From NCBI RefSeq assembly GCF_029962835.1, contig NC_080591.1:40617501-40681500 (forward strand): a stretch of 64,000 nucleotides of DNA. Direction: 5' to 3'. The notes beneath the pieces are model-generated. The model saw nothing but the letters and a program-made list of their open reading frames with translations. It searched no databases and had not been told where the DNA came from. This DNA is from Magnolia sinica. Its lineage: Eukaryota; Streptophyta; Magnoliopsida; Magnoliales; Magnoliaceae. The position numbers were made by a program, and so were the translations under genes. Shown in pieces: positions 1 through 11,624 of this stretch (its first letter is position 1; each line of letters starts with the position of its first letter).

Positions 1-537
1 GCAGTAAAGAAGATCATACATGGCACTTTTCTATTTTACTTGGTGGTAGAAATCGAGGAGATGTGAAGATTGGCTTCAATGGATCATAAAAGTGAAACCT
101 GGGAGGCTTTCACAAGGAGAATTAAAATGCATCAGCTTGCAGAAGTTATTGGAACTTGAGAGAATTGAAAGCAGATAGGTATTGAAAGAGAGAATACCTG
201 ATCAGTGAGTGCCAAATTTGCATCAAAAAATGATTTTATTGTTCCGATGTCTTCCCAATAGCGATTGAAAAGATATGCCTGCCATGGAATGAATCCACAA
301 CGCAGTTGTTACAGACATGTTGTCCTCAGAGAAACCTAATTCAAGTCATATCAAAACATAGTAAAACTTGGTTCAATTTGAAGCACAAGGTGGCATCAAC
401 TACCACGGTCCACAGCAAACAGCCCCTATGCCCTGAGGTGGATATGCATCTTGAGGAGTAAGTTACCTGAACATTATAATCTTTAGCAGCCCATGGAATT
501 CTCCAATCCAAAATCATTAGTGGTCGGATACCACCCC
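1..537 (-). pseudogene. ADP-glucose pyrophosphorylase large-subunit fragment (three exons, broken)
   Basis: Three exon-like blocks match the plastid AGPase large subunit, the regulatory subunit of the first committed step of starch synthesis. 467-537 reads WYPTTNDFGLE, then, after a 2-base deletion, IPWAAKDYNVQ. 198-278 reads [20 protein letters not shown], then NLALTDQ. 1-106 reads [19 protein letters not shown], then LPPSKIEKC and soon a TGA. Splice sites are retained (GTAACT, TGGCAG, GTATTC). Relatives have RWRYPTSNDFGSEIIPA at the deletion site. Frameshift, stop and loss of everything upstream show a dead fragment. It continues past the window start. Confidence 0.85.
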
Positions 538-826
538 CTGAAAATGGCCAAATAGAGTAGAAATTTTATTGGTTAGAACTGTATGAGTCATTCTAAATTG
601 CCGAGTAAAATAAACCGTGAAAACAATAACAATTTCTGATAAAGTGACATTGAATTGCAAACAAATTGAATTACTAGCTAGCTTCTAATCATAATTATAA
701 TGAATAAAATGATATGCTATTCACTAATGAAGCTTAACAAGACTAATCAGTTCTCAAGTGAGGCAGAAAAATGGACACAACATCATACGCATACAAATGA
801 TACTGACCATTGAATTGGTAACTTAC

Positions 827-1884
<1,058 letters not shown>

Positions 1885-2147
1885 GGCCATGTTTGGATGT
1901 ACTAATGAATTGAACACCAATTCATGGGCTAGAGAGAAATAGACAAATTAAAGTTACGTTCCTTTGCAAGTCCGACTTGAGAACTACATGGCCGTGATTT
2001 GGAGCTTTGTTCCTCAAGGAGGTAGTTTCAATCTGGTTATTTACTATTACTGAAATAATTGAGCAACTCGATTCCACAATGCATCCAAATGCAGTGTAAG
2101 TGAACTAACTATCACAATCCAATTCAATAGTGTATCCAAATGCAGCC
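1885..2147. mobile_element. Small MITE with imperfect terminal inverted repeats
   Basis: GGCCATGTTTGGATGTACTA at 1885 is mirrored by TAGTGTATCCAAATGCAGCC ending at 2147 (imperfect inverted pair of about 28 bp). Such ends are typical of short hAT-like plant MITEs. The 263-bp interior is non-coding. A related reverse-oriented stretch lies just upstream (1670-1880), so it may be nested. Confidence 0.5.
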
Positions 2148-2191
2148 TGAAATTTTGAGCAAAGCATTCATTTGATGGTGTAATGTAACAG

Positions 2192-2384
2192 ATGTGTTCA
2201 ATAGCTTCATGGACGACAAGCGTAGTTTCAAGTCATGCCTTAGCGAGGACATAAAGGGAATGCTGAGCTTGTATGAAGCATCACACCTTGGATTTATAGG
2301 AGAAGCTGTTTTGGATGAGGCCAAAGTCTTCACAACCAGACATCTCAAGCAGATCAAAGGGATAATGGCTCCACACCTTGCTGA
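2192..2384 (+). pseudogene. Terpene synthase single-exon fragment
   Basis: After an acceptor-like AACAG the plus strand reads [51 protein letters not shown] and IMAPHLAD. This is the conserved exon of plant terpene synthases upstream of the catalytic metal-binding exon ([27 protein letters not shown]..LDEAxxFTTxHLK). No DDxxD or RRx8W exon is nearby. At about 2384 homology stops and minus-strand ABCC sequence begins, so the fragment is fused head-on to another gene piece. Confidence 0.85.
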
Positions 2385-2592
2385 TCCTCAAACGGAATCT
2401 CTGGACACTTGTGTCCTTCCTGATCCACCACACCCGGTAACAACATAAACATATAAGAACCAAATTGGAGATGCAAACCACCAAAGTATCCATGCTGCAG
2501 GGAGTATAAGAGCCAAAGGCATTCTCAACTGCCTTCAACCAGAATCCATTCTCCACAGGCTAACAGTACCAAACCGGTGGTTGAAACGCCAT
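2383..2592 (-). pseudogene. Plant ABCC (MRP-type) transporter N-terminal fragment
   Basis: From an ATG at 2592 the frame reads MAFQPPVWYC, a TAG, then [40 protein letters not shown] and YRVW, ending SVQRFRLR. This matches the N-terminal TMD0 of vacuolar ABCC transporters (DWYCxPV..GVWxKxVENAFGAYTPC...RFCLRS). The TAG replaces the residue after WYC, usually Q or K. Homology ends at about 2383, exactly where the plus-strand terpene synthase exon ends. Only the first exon's start is captured. Confidence 0.8.
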
Positions 2593-3110
2593 CTCTTAAG
2601 ACCCAAGCTCGAATCACTTCTCTACCATATACCTTCTCTACAAACAAATCACTTGGGTGTACAAAGAACATACAATCCTTTACAGGTTGTATATGAAAAC
2701 ATAAAAGAAAATAAAAATTAGATCAGCAGCAGCAGAAGCCTTAGCTCATGACCTCATTCGGACTTACCAGGATGGCATGTGTTCAACATGTGGGACTAAC
2801 AAACATCTACATGAAAACCTATGTCCAAGTTTCAACAGAAAAATCAACAAATGCATAAAATAAAAGTGAAATATAAATGTGGGAAAAGGTTGGAAAAAGG
2901 GCTAAAAGAAACCCATGTCAAGGAATGTAAATTCACTAAATTTTAACTTCAATTGCAACAAAAAAAATTAAAAATTAAAAGTTAAAAAAATTAAAAATTA
3001 AAAAAATTACAAAAAAATAAATCAAGACGATACCAATACAAAAACCTATTTCTAAAAATTGGGTTTTTACTTGAACAAGCCACGTTTTCTAACAAAGACA
3101 CAACCCACGA
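2593..3110. other. AT-rich non-coding spacer
   Basis: No exon, repeat family or RNA gene is recognised. 2940-3040 is strongly A-rich with short AAAATTAAAA-type repeats. Confidence 0.6.
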
Positions 3111-3241
3111 CTAATTTGCCAATTCAGCTTGCTTCCCTTCTAGCTTCCTGACCCTGAGCCATTTGCACATGAAGAGCATTGGTTTCAACATGCTACGCTT
3201 TACCAACTCACGAAATCTTCCCTCTTTGCCTTCGGTTACAT
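3111..3241 (-). CDS. Exon-like ORF with stop codon, family not recognised
   Basis: After acceptor CATTGTAG the exon reads VTEGKEGRFRELVKRSMLKP, then MLFMCKWLRVRKLEGKQAEL, then AN and TAG. The composition is strongly basic with an amphipathic look, resembling a genuine C-terminal exon. I do not recognise the protein. It is on the same strand as the other candidate exons at 3624-3672 and 4072-4143 and downstream of the leader near 6170, so it could be the 3' exon of a transcript within the CACTA-like element. Confidence 0.45.
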
Positions 3242-3623
3242 CTACAATGACTTGGTCAACTCACTAGCCCCAATCTGTCATCCGGAGTTCCAGACCAGTG
3301 GAGCTGCAGACCAACCCAACCCATTTTACATTGAGTGATGGACAGGTGAACCAGTCTAGACTGTTCATCCCATGAAGGCCACCGTGGATGGTTTGTTTGG
3401 AAATTTGGATACTCTTATACCATTCTAACCACAAAACCACTAAAATCATTGGTTTAGAAGCATTTCCGTTAGCTTCTTCTGAATACCTAGAGCCCAATAA
3501 AACATCTCTATAACTGAAGAAGTGGATAGAACCATTTCCATATGAAGAAATTGTAGTAGAACTAATGGAGAGTGTTTGAAGCTCACCCTAATTAACTTTG
3601 GCTTTGTAAGAAACCAATCTCAC

Positions 3624-3672
3624 CCACAACTCAGTTTGGGACTTTTCCATCTCATGCAGCTTGTGCTTAGTT
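3624..3672 (-). CDS. Candidate short internal exon, not recognised
   Basis: The exon is 49 bp between acceptor AAATGGGCAG and donor GTGAGA. It reads TKHKLHEMEKSQTELW in one open frame, a charged coiled-coil-like segment. Its phase does not join directly to the 4072-4143 exon, so another exon would be needed between them. Confidence 0.35.
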
Positions 3673-4071
3673 CTGCCCATTTAATAAATCCAAAAATCAG
3701 TGATAGATAGTGGTTCATGGCACTGTTTTTAATTTATAGATTTAATAAATAAATAAACTGACTAAAAGGCAACTTGGCAAGTTAAGGAAGCATCAGGGCG
3801 TGCTGACAAATTGCGTAAGTAAAATGCAATGACTGTGATTAACAAAGATACATCACTTGCAGTACCCTGGTTAACCAGACGCTTCTTTCACTAGCTGGAG
3901 AGAAATTAAAAATTGAATGGTGAAAATTCAAGGATAAAAGTTGAATCATAAGCAAAATTGTGAGAAATTAAATACAAATGTAACACCACAATTGGCAAAA
4001 TTTCCAGGACAAAGGTAGAATCATGAGTATAGGAAATGCATCAACCATGTACTGGAAAACAAATGAATCAC

Positions 4072-4143
4072 CTCATATACAACTTCTTTGCTGAAATTTG
4101 ATTGAAGTTCTCCCACACTCTTAGTGCACGTGTCAATGAGACT
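4072..4143 (-). CDS. Candidate internal exon, not recognised
   Basis: The exon is 72 bp between acceptor CCTCTGCAG and donor GTGATT. It reads SLIDTCTKSVGELQSNFSKE then VVYE, phase 0 at both ends. The heptad-like spacing suggests a helix. It lies in the CACTA-like element on the strand that would be transcribed from the leader at its right end. Confidence 0.4.
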
Positions 4144-4149
4144 CTGCAG

Positions 4150-4782
4150 AGGAATACCAGAAACCACTTAGTTTTCTCTTGAAACACATTATCAGAAGAA
4201 ACACATACAAGCTGGATATGCAGTCAAGTTGAAGTTATGGTCTAAAACTGAAAGCCTTCTGAGGAACATATTTAACCATTTCAGTCCATACCTGTTCAAT
4301 ACAGGTCCGAAACTCTTTTTTTTTTTTTTTTTTTAAAAAGGTTAATGGAGGTCCGAAGCCTTTTCCTCTAAAAAATATTTAACCGTTTCAGGGTGATAAT
4401 GACCATTATGGCCATACCGCCCAAAATAACATTACTGTTGTTGAATACCTTGATAGGGCCTGCAGTGGACCACTTTCCAGGATGCTTGCTTTGCTGCCAG
4501 CACGAGGGTATTGAACCTGTCACTCGCCTAATGTCATTACTCATCCATCTTATGCACCATTAGGATAGATTACATAAACCTTAGATTGGATTAGGTTAGA
4601 TGCTGCATTGTTTCCTAATTAGGGCTGTAAATGGGTTGGATATGGATCAGATATTGCAATATCTGTATGATATCTGACTTGAACACTACGGTGGAGATGA
4701 CATATGCGAGCAACAGGCAATGCCCAGTTTATACCACCAAGAAAGCCTGAAACCTGATCATGGCAGAGACAATGTACCAAAT

Positions 4783-4823
<41 letters not shown>

Positions 4824-5748
4824 TAGAAGTCCCTCGGAAATCAGTGGCAGCAAGGATCAATTTCCACAAATTGATATTCAACTTGTGTTGACTGATAGTT
4901 GAAACAAGCGGAATTGTTGTTTTGGCCAAAGCCTGGCAGATTGGATTGGCCAAGAATGTGGAATCAATTCTTCTTTACAGGGCATTTAAGTGGGCCCTGA
5001 TTTCCTTGTTCTGTAACTTTTTTTTTTTTGGCTTTAAAACCCTTGTTAAGCTTCAACATGACATGCCCAACATCCATCTGGGCCCTTGGTTAGGCCTTGA
5101 GTATACCTTGGTCTGATAATCAGTTGGGTATACTAATGTTGGCCGCATGTGCATTGAGGGTGGGACTTCATTCATTCTTTTAGCTGTCAAATGTTACCCA
5201 CTTGATGTGTGGGCCAAGCCCTGGCCAGGGCACATACGTGCTCGGGCCTGCCTCATAATGGCACAGATTTTTTTAGTACCATTACTGAGATAAGGGTGTG
5301 AGAACAAGAAAGTTGCAACTGCTCACACTCAATCAGTTGTCAGGTGGCGGCACCAACACCTGAAAACCATCTGATTAAAGGTCCAACAAAAGTTAAAATG
5401 CCTCTCAAACCGTCATTTCATGCGGACATTTTGCACGAGCATTATAAATATCAGGTACATCCACAAAAAACATTCCTTATTGAGTCAATAGCTAGCATGC
5501 ATGAAATACAGGATGTCTTACACAATAGGCATTTTAGTTTTTACAAGTGGGGACATTGTTCAGTGCCCTAAAATGATGATATTATGGTCCAAATCTGAAA
5601 AGGGGCACAAAAATAGGAAGGGTAAAACAAAATCTAAGAGAGAGGGAAACAGATATTGTACTCACATTTAAAAAGAAACAGGTAGATCAGCTCAGATCTC
5701 TGTTTACAGTGACTAAAAGGATCAGAACTCGTTGGATGTTGTACTCAC
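4150..5748. other. Non-coding stretch of the CACTA-like element with a (GA)n microsatellite
   Basis: It contains a poly-T run at 4317-4334, a (GA)n run at about 4790-4819, and no exon I can defend on either strand. Confidence 0.6.
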
Positions 5749-6170
5749 CTAGTGCAAGATGGATGATGGTCGCTGAAATTGTTTTCGGCAGGAAAAAGAC
5801 CGCCCAACATGAGAGAGAGAGCGAGAGAGAGGGAGGGAGCGAGGGAATCGGGGTTGTGGTAGGGTAGTTGGAGTGTTGATCCAGGTCGGTGGTGGTGGGT
5901 AGCTACTGGAGTTGTAGCAGACGGTGGTTGTAGGGCAGAGTTCCAATCTGGAAACCCTAACATTCACAAATTGAGATCTGAGAGAATTTGGAAATCTTGG
6001 GAAGGGGCTCTCACCTTTCTTGACCGGCGGTGTCCCAAATCTAGGCTTTGATTTTTTGAGATTTGAGAGAAAAAGAGGGGGATTATGAAATGTGAAGAGC
6101 TTTGGAAGAAATGAGAAGAAAAGGGAAGAGGAGAAAAACGAGAGAGATAGAGAGAGACGAGGGTAACATT
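5749..6170 (-). promoter_or_regulatory. Pyrimidine-rich leader with splice donors near the CACTA-like terminus
   Basis: Read on the minus strand, 6170 downward is a CT-rich, 5'-UTR-like stretch ending GGTCAAGAAAG before a consensus donor GTGAGA at 6014. A second CT-rich block (5808-5850) leads to a strong donor GTGAGT at 5748. The arrangement (terminus, subterminal repeats, pyrimidine leader, donor) parallels that in the complete CACTA element at 30132. I infer a transcription start just inside the element, driving the captured exons. There is no direct evidence of expression. Confidence 0.35.
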
Positions 6171-6297
6171 TGCCCTAAGTTTTAATTCCCTATTTCTACA
6201 CTTAAGAACAGTTTAAAACTGTTCTCATTAGGAACGGCCTAAATCCGTTCTTAAATCAAAGACGTGGCCGTTCCTAATAAGTGATTTTGGTGTAGTG

Positions 6298-7148
6298 AAT
6301 AAGTTGCGCGTGATCTGAATGGATCCGTGTGGTGTTTTTAAGATTTGTAGAGATGTACGGAGAGGATTTCTTAGTAACATAGCTTAAAGCACATTAAACA
6401 ATGCCACGTCATTGTTTAAACGGTTGATGGAAGAGAGATCATGAAGAAATAGTTACAGGACAGATGGCAGAAGAAACAAAGGAGGCCAAGTAGTGTTGAG
6501 CAGTTATAGCAATCGTCAAAACGTGGGAAGCATTTAGATGGTTGGATTAAGGTTATAAATAACAAAGGGATTCAACAGGAAGATTTCGTCTCATACTATC
6601 CTAATCAAAACCAAACATTATCTTTCAATTATCAGTCAATTATATTCCGTAGTGTAATCACTCTACTTTTCATGCCAAGTATATTACATTTCTTAATGTA
6701 ATCCTTTACTTTTAGCTTGTTGCTTACATTTCGTAGTGTAAACCATAACATTAATCAAATAGTTGATAGTCTTAGCAGTAATTTAAGTCTACGCTCACAC
6801 CTTGGATTCAGTTTTGCATCAAAAAATGGTGTTTTACAGCTGTTCTTCATGACCGACTTTAAGAATCCCTTTCTCATTTCATTTTATCTATATCGAAAAG
6901 TTCTTTCGTACGGAAGGTAAATGTGTAACCCATCATCAGAGGACGAACCATACCCTCTGAATATCGCCTTATCCTGTTTACACATTGAGCAAGTTGCTGA
7001 ATAAGTGGCTGATCTCATCAAATCTCAATTATATACTACGTGTCTACCTATCTCGACGCTTGGGGTCATAATTGTTTGGTTTGAATTGAGTCACAAATTC
7101 AATTCTGGCATGCTTGCATTCTAACTTCCGAAAACCAAGCAGCAACAG
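6298..7148 (+). mobile_element. LTR-like leader of a decayed Gypsy element
   Basis: A TATA-like TTATAAATAA occurs near 6553, and the stretch ends AGCAGCAACA before TTTTTGGCACGCCCAATGGA, which resembles the primer-binding start of plant Gypsy elements. The left edge of the LTR is not defined. It may begin directly at the CACTA-like terminus. Confidence 0.4.
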
Positions 7149-9240
7149 TTTTTGGCACGCCCAATGGAACCCTATCTCTAATTTACCGACATAAAATTGC
7201 CAATCGAAATTACGAATAGAAGAAATAATTGAATTGCTAGGGTCGACCCCTCCACACCAACCACACCACCTCTAGTTGAGGACATGCTGTTTCAAGCGGC
7301 GTCTAAAGCATTAAATCTAAACAACAATCCAACGCTTGCGAAGGAGCATTGAGCTCTTGAAATGTTCCCCCAGACGAGATAGCAATCGTGCTTTGAGATG
7401 TATAACCGAGTATTCAGTATGTCCAGGAAAATGGAAGAGCCTAAGTTGAGCAATTCCCTATTGAAATTGAGAATACTAACAGATATATAAATAGCTAGAT
7501 TGAGGCCATGCATCGATTAATGACTATGAGGGTCGAATGAACGTCGTCGGCAATGCAATATAATGCCGAAGGAAGTTCTATCAGCATGTGGCTCAACTGC
7601 CACCTCTGTAGCCTCCACAGAGAAATCCACCACCAGTCCCAATTCGGGAGATGCAAAATACTCTGCCTCTCGTCAAACTTAGACGGCCAGAGCGAGAGGC
7701 TAGAAATTTTGTACATGAAAATCAAAATCAAGGATTACTAGGAGGATATAACCCTCAGCAATTCCCTAGGAATCCTTTATTCCAAGAGGGACTGAACCAA
7801 TTCGGCTCCGATACACCACCAGTCATTAAACCTTAACGAGTGGATCGTGACCAAATCGTGCAAATCGTATAGGAAGATGCGGGCTAAGTACTCGGCCGCA
7901 ATATTATCCCACTGTATCACAAACCATATCCCGAATGTATAGATCGACAACATCCATTACAGCAAAACTATCAGCAAGACTTTGCCTTATTTTCAAGCAA
8001 TCCTAGTCAGTCGACCATCGAACACGTCGGTCGATTTACCATGCAGTGTGTAGAGTTAGCAAATGATGACTATCATAAGTTACAATTATTTAGTCATTCG
8101 CCAACGACAATGATCTTTACATGGTATTCAAACCTATTGCCAGATTCAGTACACACTTGCTAGGAAATGGAGGAGAAATTTTTCTCTAAGAATAAAGAAA
8201 TAACTTTGGCCAATCTTGCCTGCTTTCAGCAATTACCAAGAGAGACCTTGTGAGGTTATATTGCTTGGTTTAAACGGGCAAAAAGTCAAGGTAAGATTGT
8301 TTTGACCGAAGCCAAATTTGTGCAACTAGAAAAAGATGGGCTCGAGTATAAGCTTCGCAAGAAGTTCATTGGGACAGAGTTCATGGACCTATATGACCTG
8401 ACTAAGAAGGTCTCCAAGTACAAGGAGCTTCTGCAAGAAGGTGCCCGACCGAAAAACTCACTAACATGAACTTATTATCATGATCCAAATTACGAAGTCC
8501 AAATAGTAGCTAAGACACCACTTATATGTTTAGCATTGGTCAAAGCAGAATCAACACGTCGACTGCACAAAAAACTCAAAAATGTTTATACTTTTGACAT
8601 CACAAGAGTCAATGAGATATTTGAAATTCTATTGGCCGGAAAGTTTATCAAGGTTCTCATGAATCACAAGATACCTTCGGTCAAAAAATTACAAAAGATT
8701 TAATAAATGTGTTTTATTCAAGAACGTCATCTATGATAATATCGACCGCGGGTTGTTGAAGTTCCTAGAAAAAAAGGTGAGGAGGCTATGTTGATCGACA
8801 CGGATCCGTTCTCGCCCAATCTTGAGGTCAATATGGTTACAAGGAATCTAAGAAAGACTAATCGGCAATGGCCAAAAGTTGATCTTGGTCCGACTAACCA
8901 AGAAGGCACACCACAACAAGGGCAATGTTGGTCTCTTCATTTGAGCGCCACTCAGCCGAACACAATTCGACAAGATAAACAAGGTTCACAACTATGCGAC
9001 CGATGTGTTAAAAGGACTATTCCTAGATGAGGAGATCCTCTCGAATTAAGGTTGCAAGGCCGTTACATGACTCATAGGCAAGTAGGGAGGAACAGTCAAT
9101 ATCAGCCATAACGAACGACCCCTGGCTACCACCAATGAGTTAGGGTACCTAACCAAAGAATGGATAAGCCCCCGACAACTTGGGAAGGAGTATGGAAGCG
9201 GGTTATGCATTTGAAATTTCTGGCTACACCAGAAACATTG
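7149..9240 (+). pseudogene. Gypsy retrotransposon gag remnant
   Basis: A capsid-like gag can be followed in shifting frames: YHKPYPECIDRQHPL, TIEHVGRFTMQCVELANDDY, TMIFTWYSNLLPDSVHTC, GLEYKLRKKFIGTEFMDLYD, YYHDPNYEVQIV, YTFDITRVNEIFEILLAGK. These match the plant Gypsy gag pattern (HVARFTxQCGE...FTWYxNLPPxSIxTW...GLxxELRKKFxGxEFxDL). Several TAG/TGA codons and frame changes show decay. Protease, reverse transcriptase and integrase are absent, so only the 5' part survives. It lies downstream of the RBL19 exons, between the CACTA-like element and an Athila-like piece. Confidence 0.75.
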
Positions 9241-10107
9241 ACTAGAACTAAAAACGCAAATGGTAGAGACGTCCAGTTGCAGACCTACAGTCAGTTTTGA
9301 AGTCGGTGCGAATCAAAGCTATATAAAGGGATGTTTTAGGATTCTCTAAACAAAAATTAGGGTAGAATGAGTAGAGCAAGGAGTTGTGTAGCTTCAAGGA
9401 GTCCTCCCTCCTCTTCAATCCTTTAGTTCTAGTTAGTTTTTATATTTTTCTGTTTGAGTTTTATTTCAATCATGTCTACAGTTGGCTAATCTCTTAGCTA
9501 GAGCTAAAAGGTAAAGATTGTAATTCTTCTTAATGTTTATTTTACTTTGATTCAAGTTATTAAGTTTTCACATTGAACAATTCATAGATATTTGGTTTGA
9601 ATGAATAAGTATTTCTAGTTTATTTTGATCCATTGTTGACTCCGGGCACATTGGATGCCTAGGAAGACTATGAATATTTTCTTACCTGTTTTATAAGAGA
9701 TTGATCTATAGATCTATCGTTGACTCTGGGCACAATAGATGTTTTAAATATTCTACAATCAAGTCGTTGATGCTTTATGAGGGAACCAATTCAATAAAAG
9801 TTCAAATATATTTTAACTGCTTTATTATTTGGCTGGATAGGATAGGACTTCGATTCTAGTTGTTTGATCTAATTAAATCAAGTAAATTAACATTAAGGAA
9901 GCTATAAGCAGATCCTCCGCACTCTGGTGTTTTATCTCTAATAGTTTCTTCCACAATTACTCTTTTAAACCAGATTTTAGTAGTTAGATTCTAGTTCTAA
10001 TTCTAAGGTATTTCAGAAATCGCACAATAGCAAGTCCCTGTGGGTACGACCTTGATCTCATCGAGCTATTACTACATCGTAGCCCTGCACTTGGGGTTGT
10101 CATAACA
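9241..10107 (+). mobile_element. LTR remnant of an Athila-like Gypsy element
   Basis: TATA-like CTATATAAAGG lies at 9320. The region is T-rich and ends CTTGATCTCATCGAGC...GCACTTGGGGTTGTCATAACA, a 3' LTR end seen in plant Athila-type elements (from memory). It is directly followed by Athila-like gag at 10110. The 5' edge is not defined. Confidence 0.5.
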
Positions 10108-10109
10108 AC

Positions 10110-10605
10110 AATACACTGCAAGCTAGGATGGTACATGATGAGAATGAGGCGCACTATGTTCCTCTGATTAGAACCTTAAGAGACTACCTACAACCTGCTA
10201 GGACAACCATACCGTCTTGCTTCATTTTTTCAGTTAATGTAGATAATATTGATTTTAAACTGGGTGTGATCCAACTCCTTCCCAAGTTTCATGGACTCGA
10301 TTCTAAAGTCTATATCTGCACCTCAAAGAAGTTAACGAGATAGTAGTGGTGCCTTGCACTATAACATCTCCCATGACATTATTAGATTGAAACTCTTCCC
10401 CTTCTCTTTAAAGGAGAGAGCCAAGTCATGGATCCACTCCTTGTGATTGTGCTCTATTGGGACATAGGCTGAAATGACCCGGGAGTTCCTTAAAAAGTTC
10501 TTCGCGGTTCACAAAACTAACACACTGAGGCGTGCCGTCATGAACTTCTCCTAGAAAGAAGATGAAATGTTTTTCCAATGTTGGGAGACATTCAAGGAAG
10601 TCGTA
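10110..10605 (+). pseudogene. Athila-like gag remnant
   Basis: It reads HDENEAHYVPLIRTLRDYLQ then PARTTIPSCF in frame, then in other frames IRLKLFPFSLKERAKSW, EMTREFLKKFFAVHKTNTLR and RAVMNFS. These match the Athila gag (RTxRDYLxPxR...LKLFPFSLKDKAKTWLxSL...EMTxxFLxKFFPxxKTxxLR). Frame changes and stops are frequent. Homology stops at about 10600, where an unrelated LTR-like sequence begins. Confidence 0.7.
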
Positions 10606-11000
10606 CTCACATACACCCCATACACCCCAATCCCGCACACACCCCTTTATATAAGAATAGAAAGAGGTAGAATCAAAATAGGAATCAATTTCCGCAGAAT
10701 CTGCGTTTCCGCAATCGCATCTGCGTAACTCTTCGATGATATCGAAGGTCTTTCAATGACAGCATTCGATATCATCCAAGGTTGTTCGATGATATCAAAA
10801 CAAGACCAAAATTGTCCAGCGACCAGGGGTGAAAAATTCTGACAATTATCGATGTCATCGAAGGTCTCTTGATGATAGCGTTCGATATCATCTAAGGTCC
10901 TTCGATGATATCAAAACAGGACCAAAATTGTCTAGTGACCAGCGGTGAAAAATCCCGACAATTATCGATGATATCGAAACTAGTTCGATTTCATCAAACC
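10606..11000. repeat. LTR-like fragment with TCGATGATATCGA palindrome repeats
   Basis: A TATA-like TTTATATAAGAATAG occurs at about 10648. A unit of about 116 bp is then repeated (starting near 10743 and 10859). It contains TTCGATGATATCAAAAC and ACCAAAATTGTC, with many copies of the near-palindrome TCGATGATATCGA. It is probably part of an LTR; the family is unknown. Confidence 0.5.
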
Positions 11001-11486
11001 CAGCAATGAGGAGAAAATCCCCATCAAGAATCTTGCAAATTATTGTACTAGTTTACATCTCAATTTAATTAAATAAAAATAAAAATAAAAAAACATTAGA
11101 ATCAAAAGGAGAATTACCATGCTGTCCTAAGCTGTCATAAACATGATATCAGCTCAATGGAAAGAAAATACCTTTCACTTGTTTGTCTTGCACCATGAAT
11201 TTGCATGGAAAATCTACCAAGAAAAAGTGTAACAATGTTCATTTAAAACGTCACATCAAAGGGTCTTAGAGAGGAAAAGGTTTTAGTCGCCTTTGAGGAA
11301 TAATTTGAAAAAGGAAATTGATTTCCACCTTTTTTATATGTGTTTCACAAAGGGAAGAAACTGTCACATCAAAGGAAACTGATTTCCTTTGCATAGCCAA
11401 CCAAGGTTTTTACAAAATCAAAACACACCCTAAAGAAATGCACGAATCCAATTAAAGGCATGATGTCAAGATACTAAGAGATGTAC
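11001..11486. other. Non-coding stretch downstream of the last RBL19 exon found
   Basis: I searched on the minus strand for the missing RBL19 C-terminal exon and did not find it. No repeat family was recognised. Confidence 0.5.
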
Positions 11487-11624
11487 CTCCTCCTGGATTC
11501 CTCAATAGGGTCCGAACCAGGCAATGGAGTAGCTCCCAAAGTATTACCCTCGGCTTCATTGGAAATTTCAGATCTGCTGCAAAACATCCGATCAAATATA
11601 GATGCAATGGGATCGATAATTGGC
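11487..11624 (-). CDS. RBL19: RBL19 exon 7 (C-terminal cytosolic segment, last exon found)
   Basis: The exon is 138 bp: acceptor GATTTGCAG, then PIIDPIASIFDRMFCSRSE, GATPLPGSDPIEESRRR, donor GTACAT in phase 2. Relatives continue with a short RGARALEERL-type tail. I found no such exon in 1-11486, where Gypsy remnants and a CACTA-like element lie, so the tail is lost, too short to see, or beyond the window start. Confidence 0.85.

Noticed and set aside
1..537. A working AGPase large-subunit gene
   Set aside because: 2-base deletion, early stop and abrupt change to DUF707 sequence upstream.
2194..2448. 84-residue ORF as a complete small gene
   Set aside because: Only the first two thirds match terpene synthase; the rest is antisense to ABCC sequence and no other terpene synthase exon is present.
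3111..3241. Missing 3' exon of RBL19
   Set aside because: Sequence and length do not resemble the RGARALEERL-type tail of the family.
5344..5571. 75-residue ORF MAAPTPENHLIKGPTKVKMP
   Set aside because: No family match, no splice or promoter context; open by chance as far as I can see.
8727..8909. Minus-strand ORF
   Set aside because: Antisense shadow of the Gypsy gag remnant.
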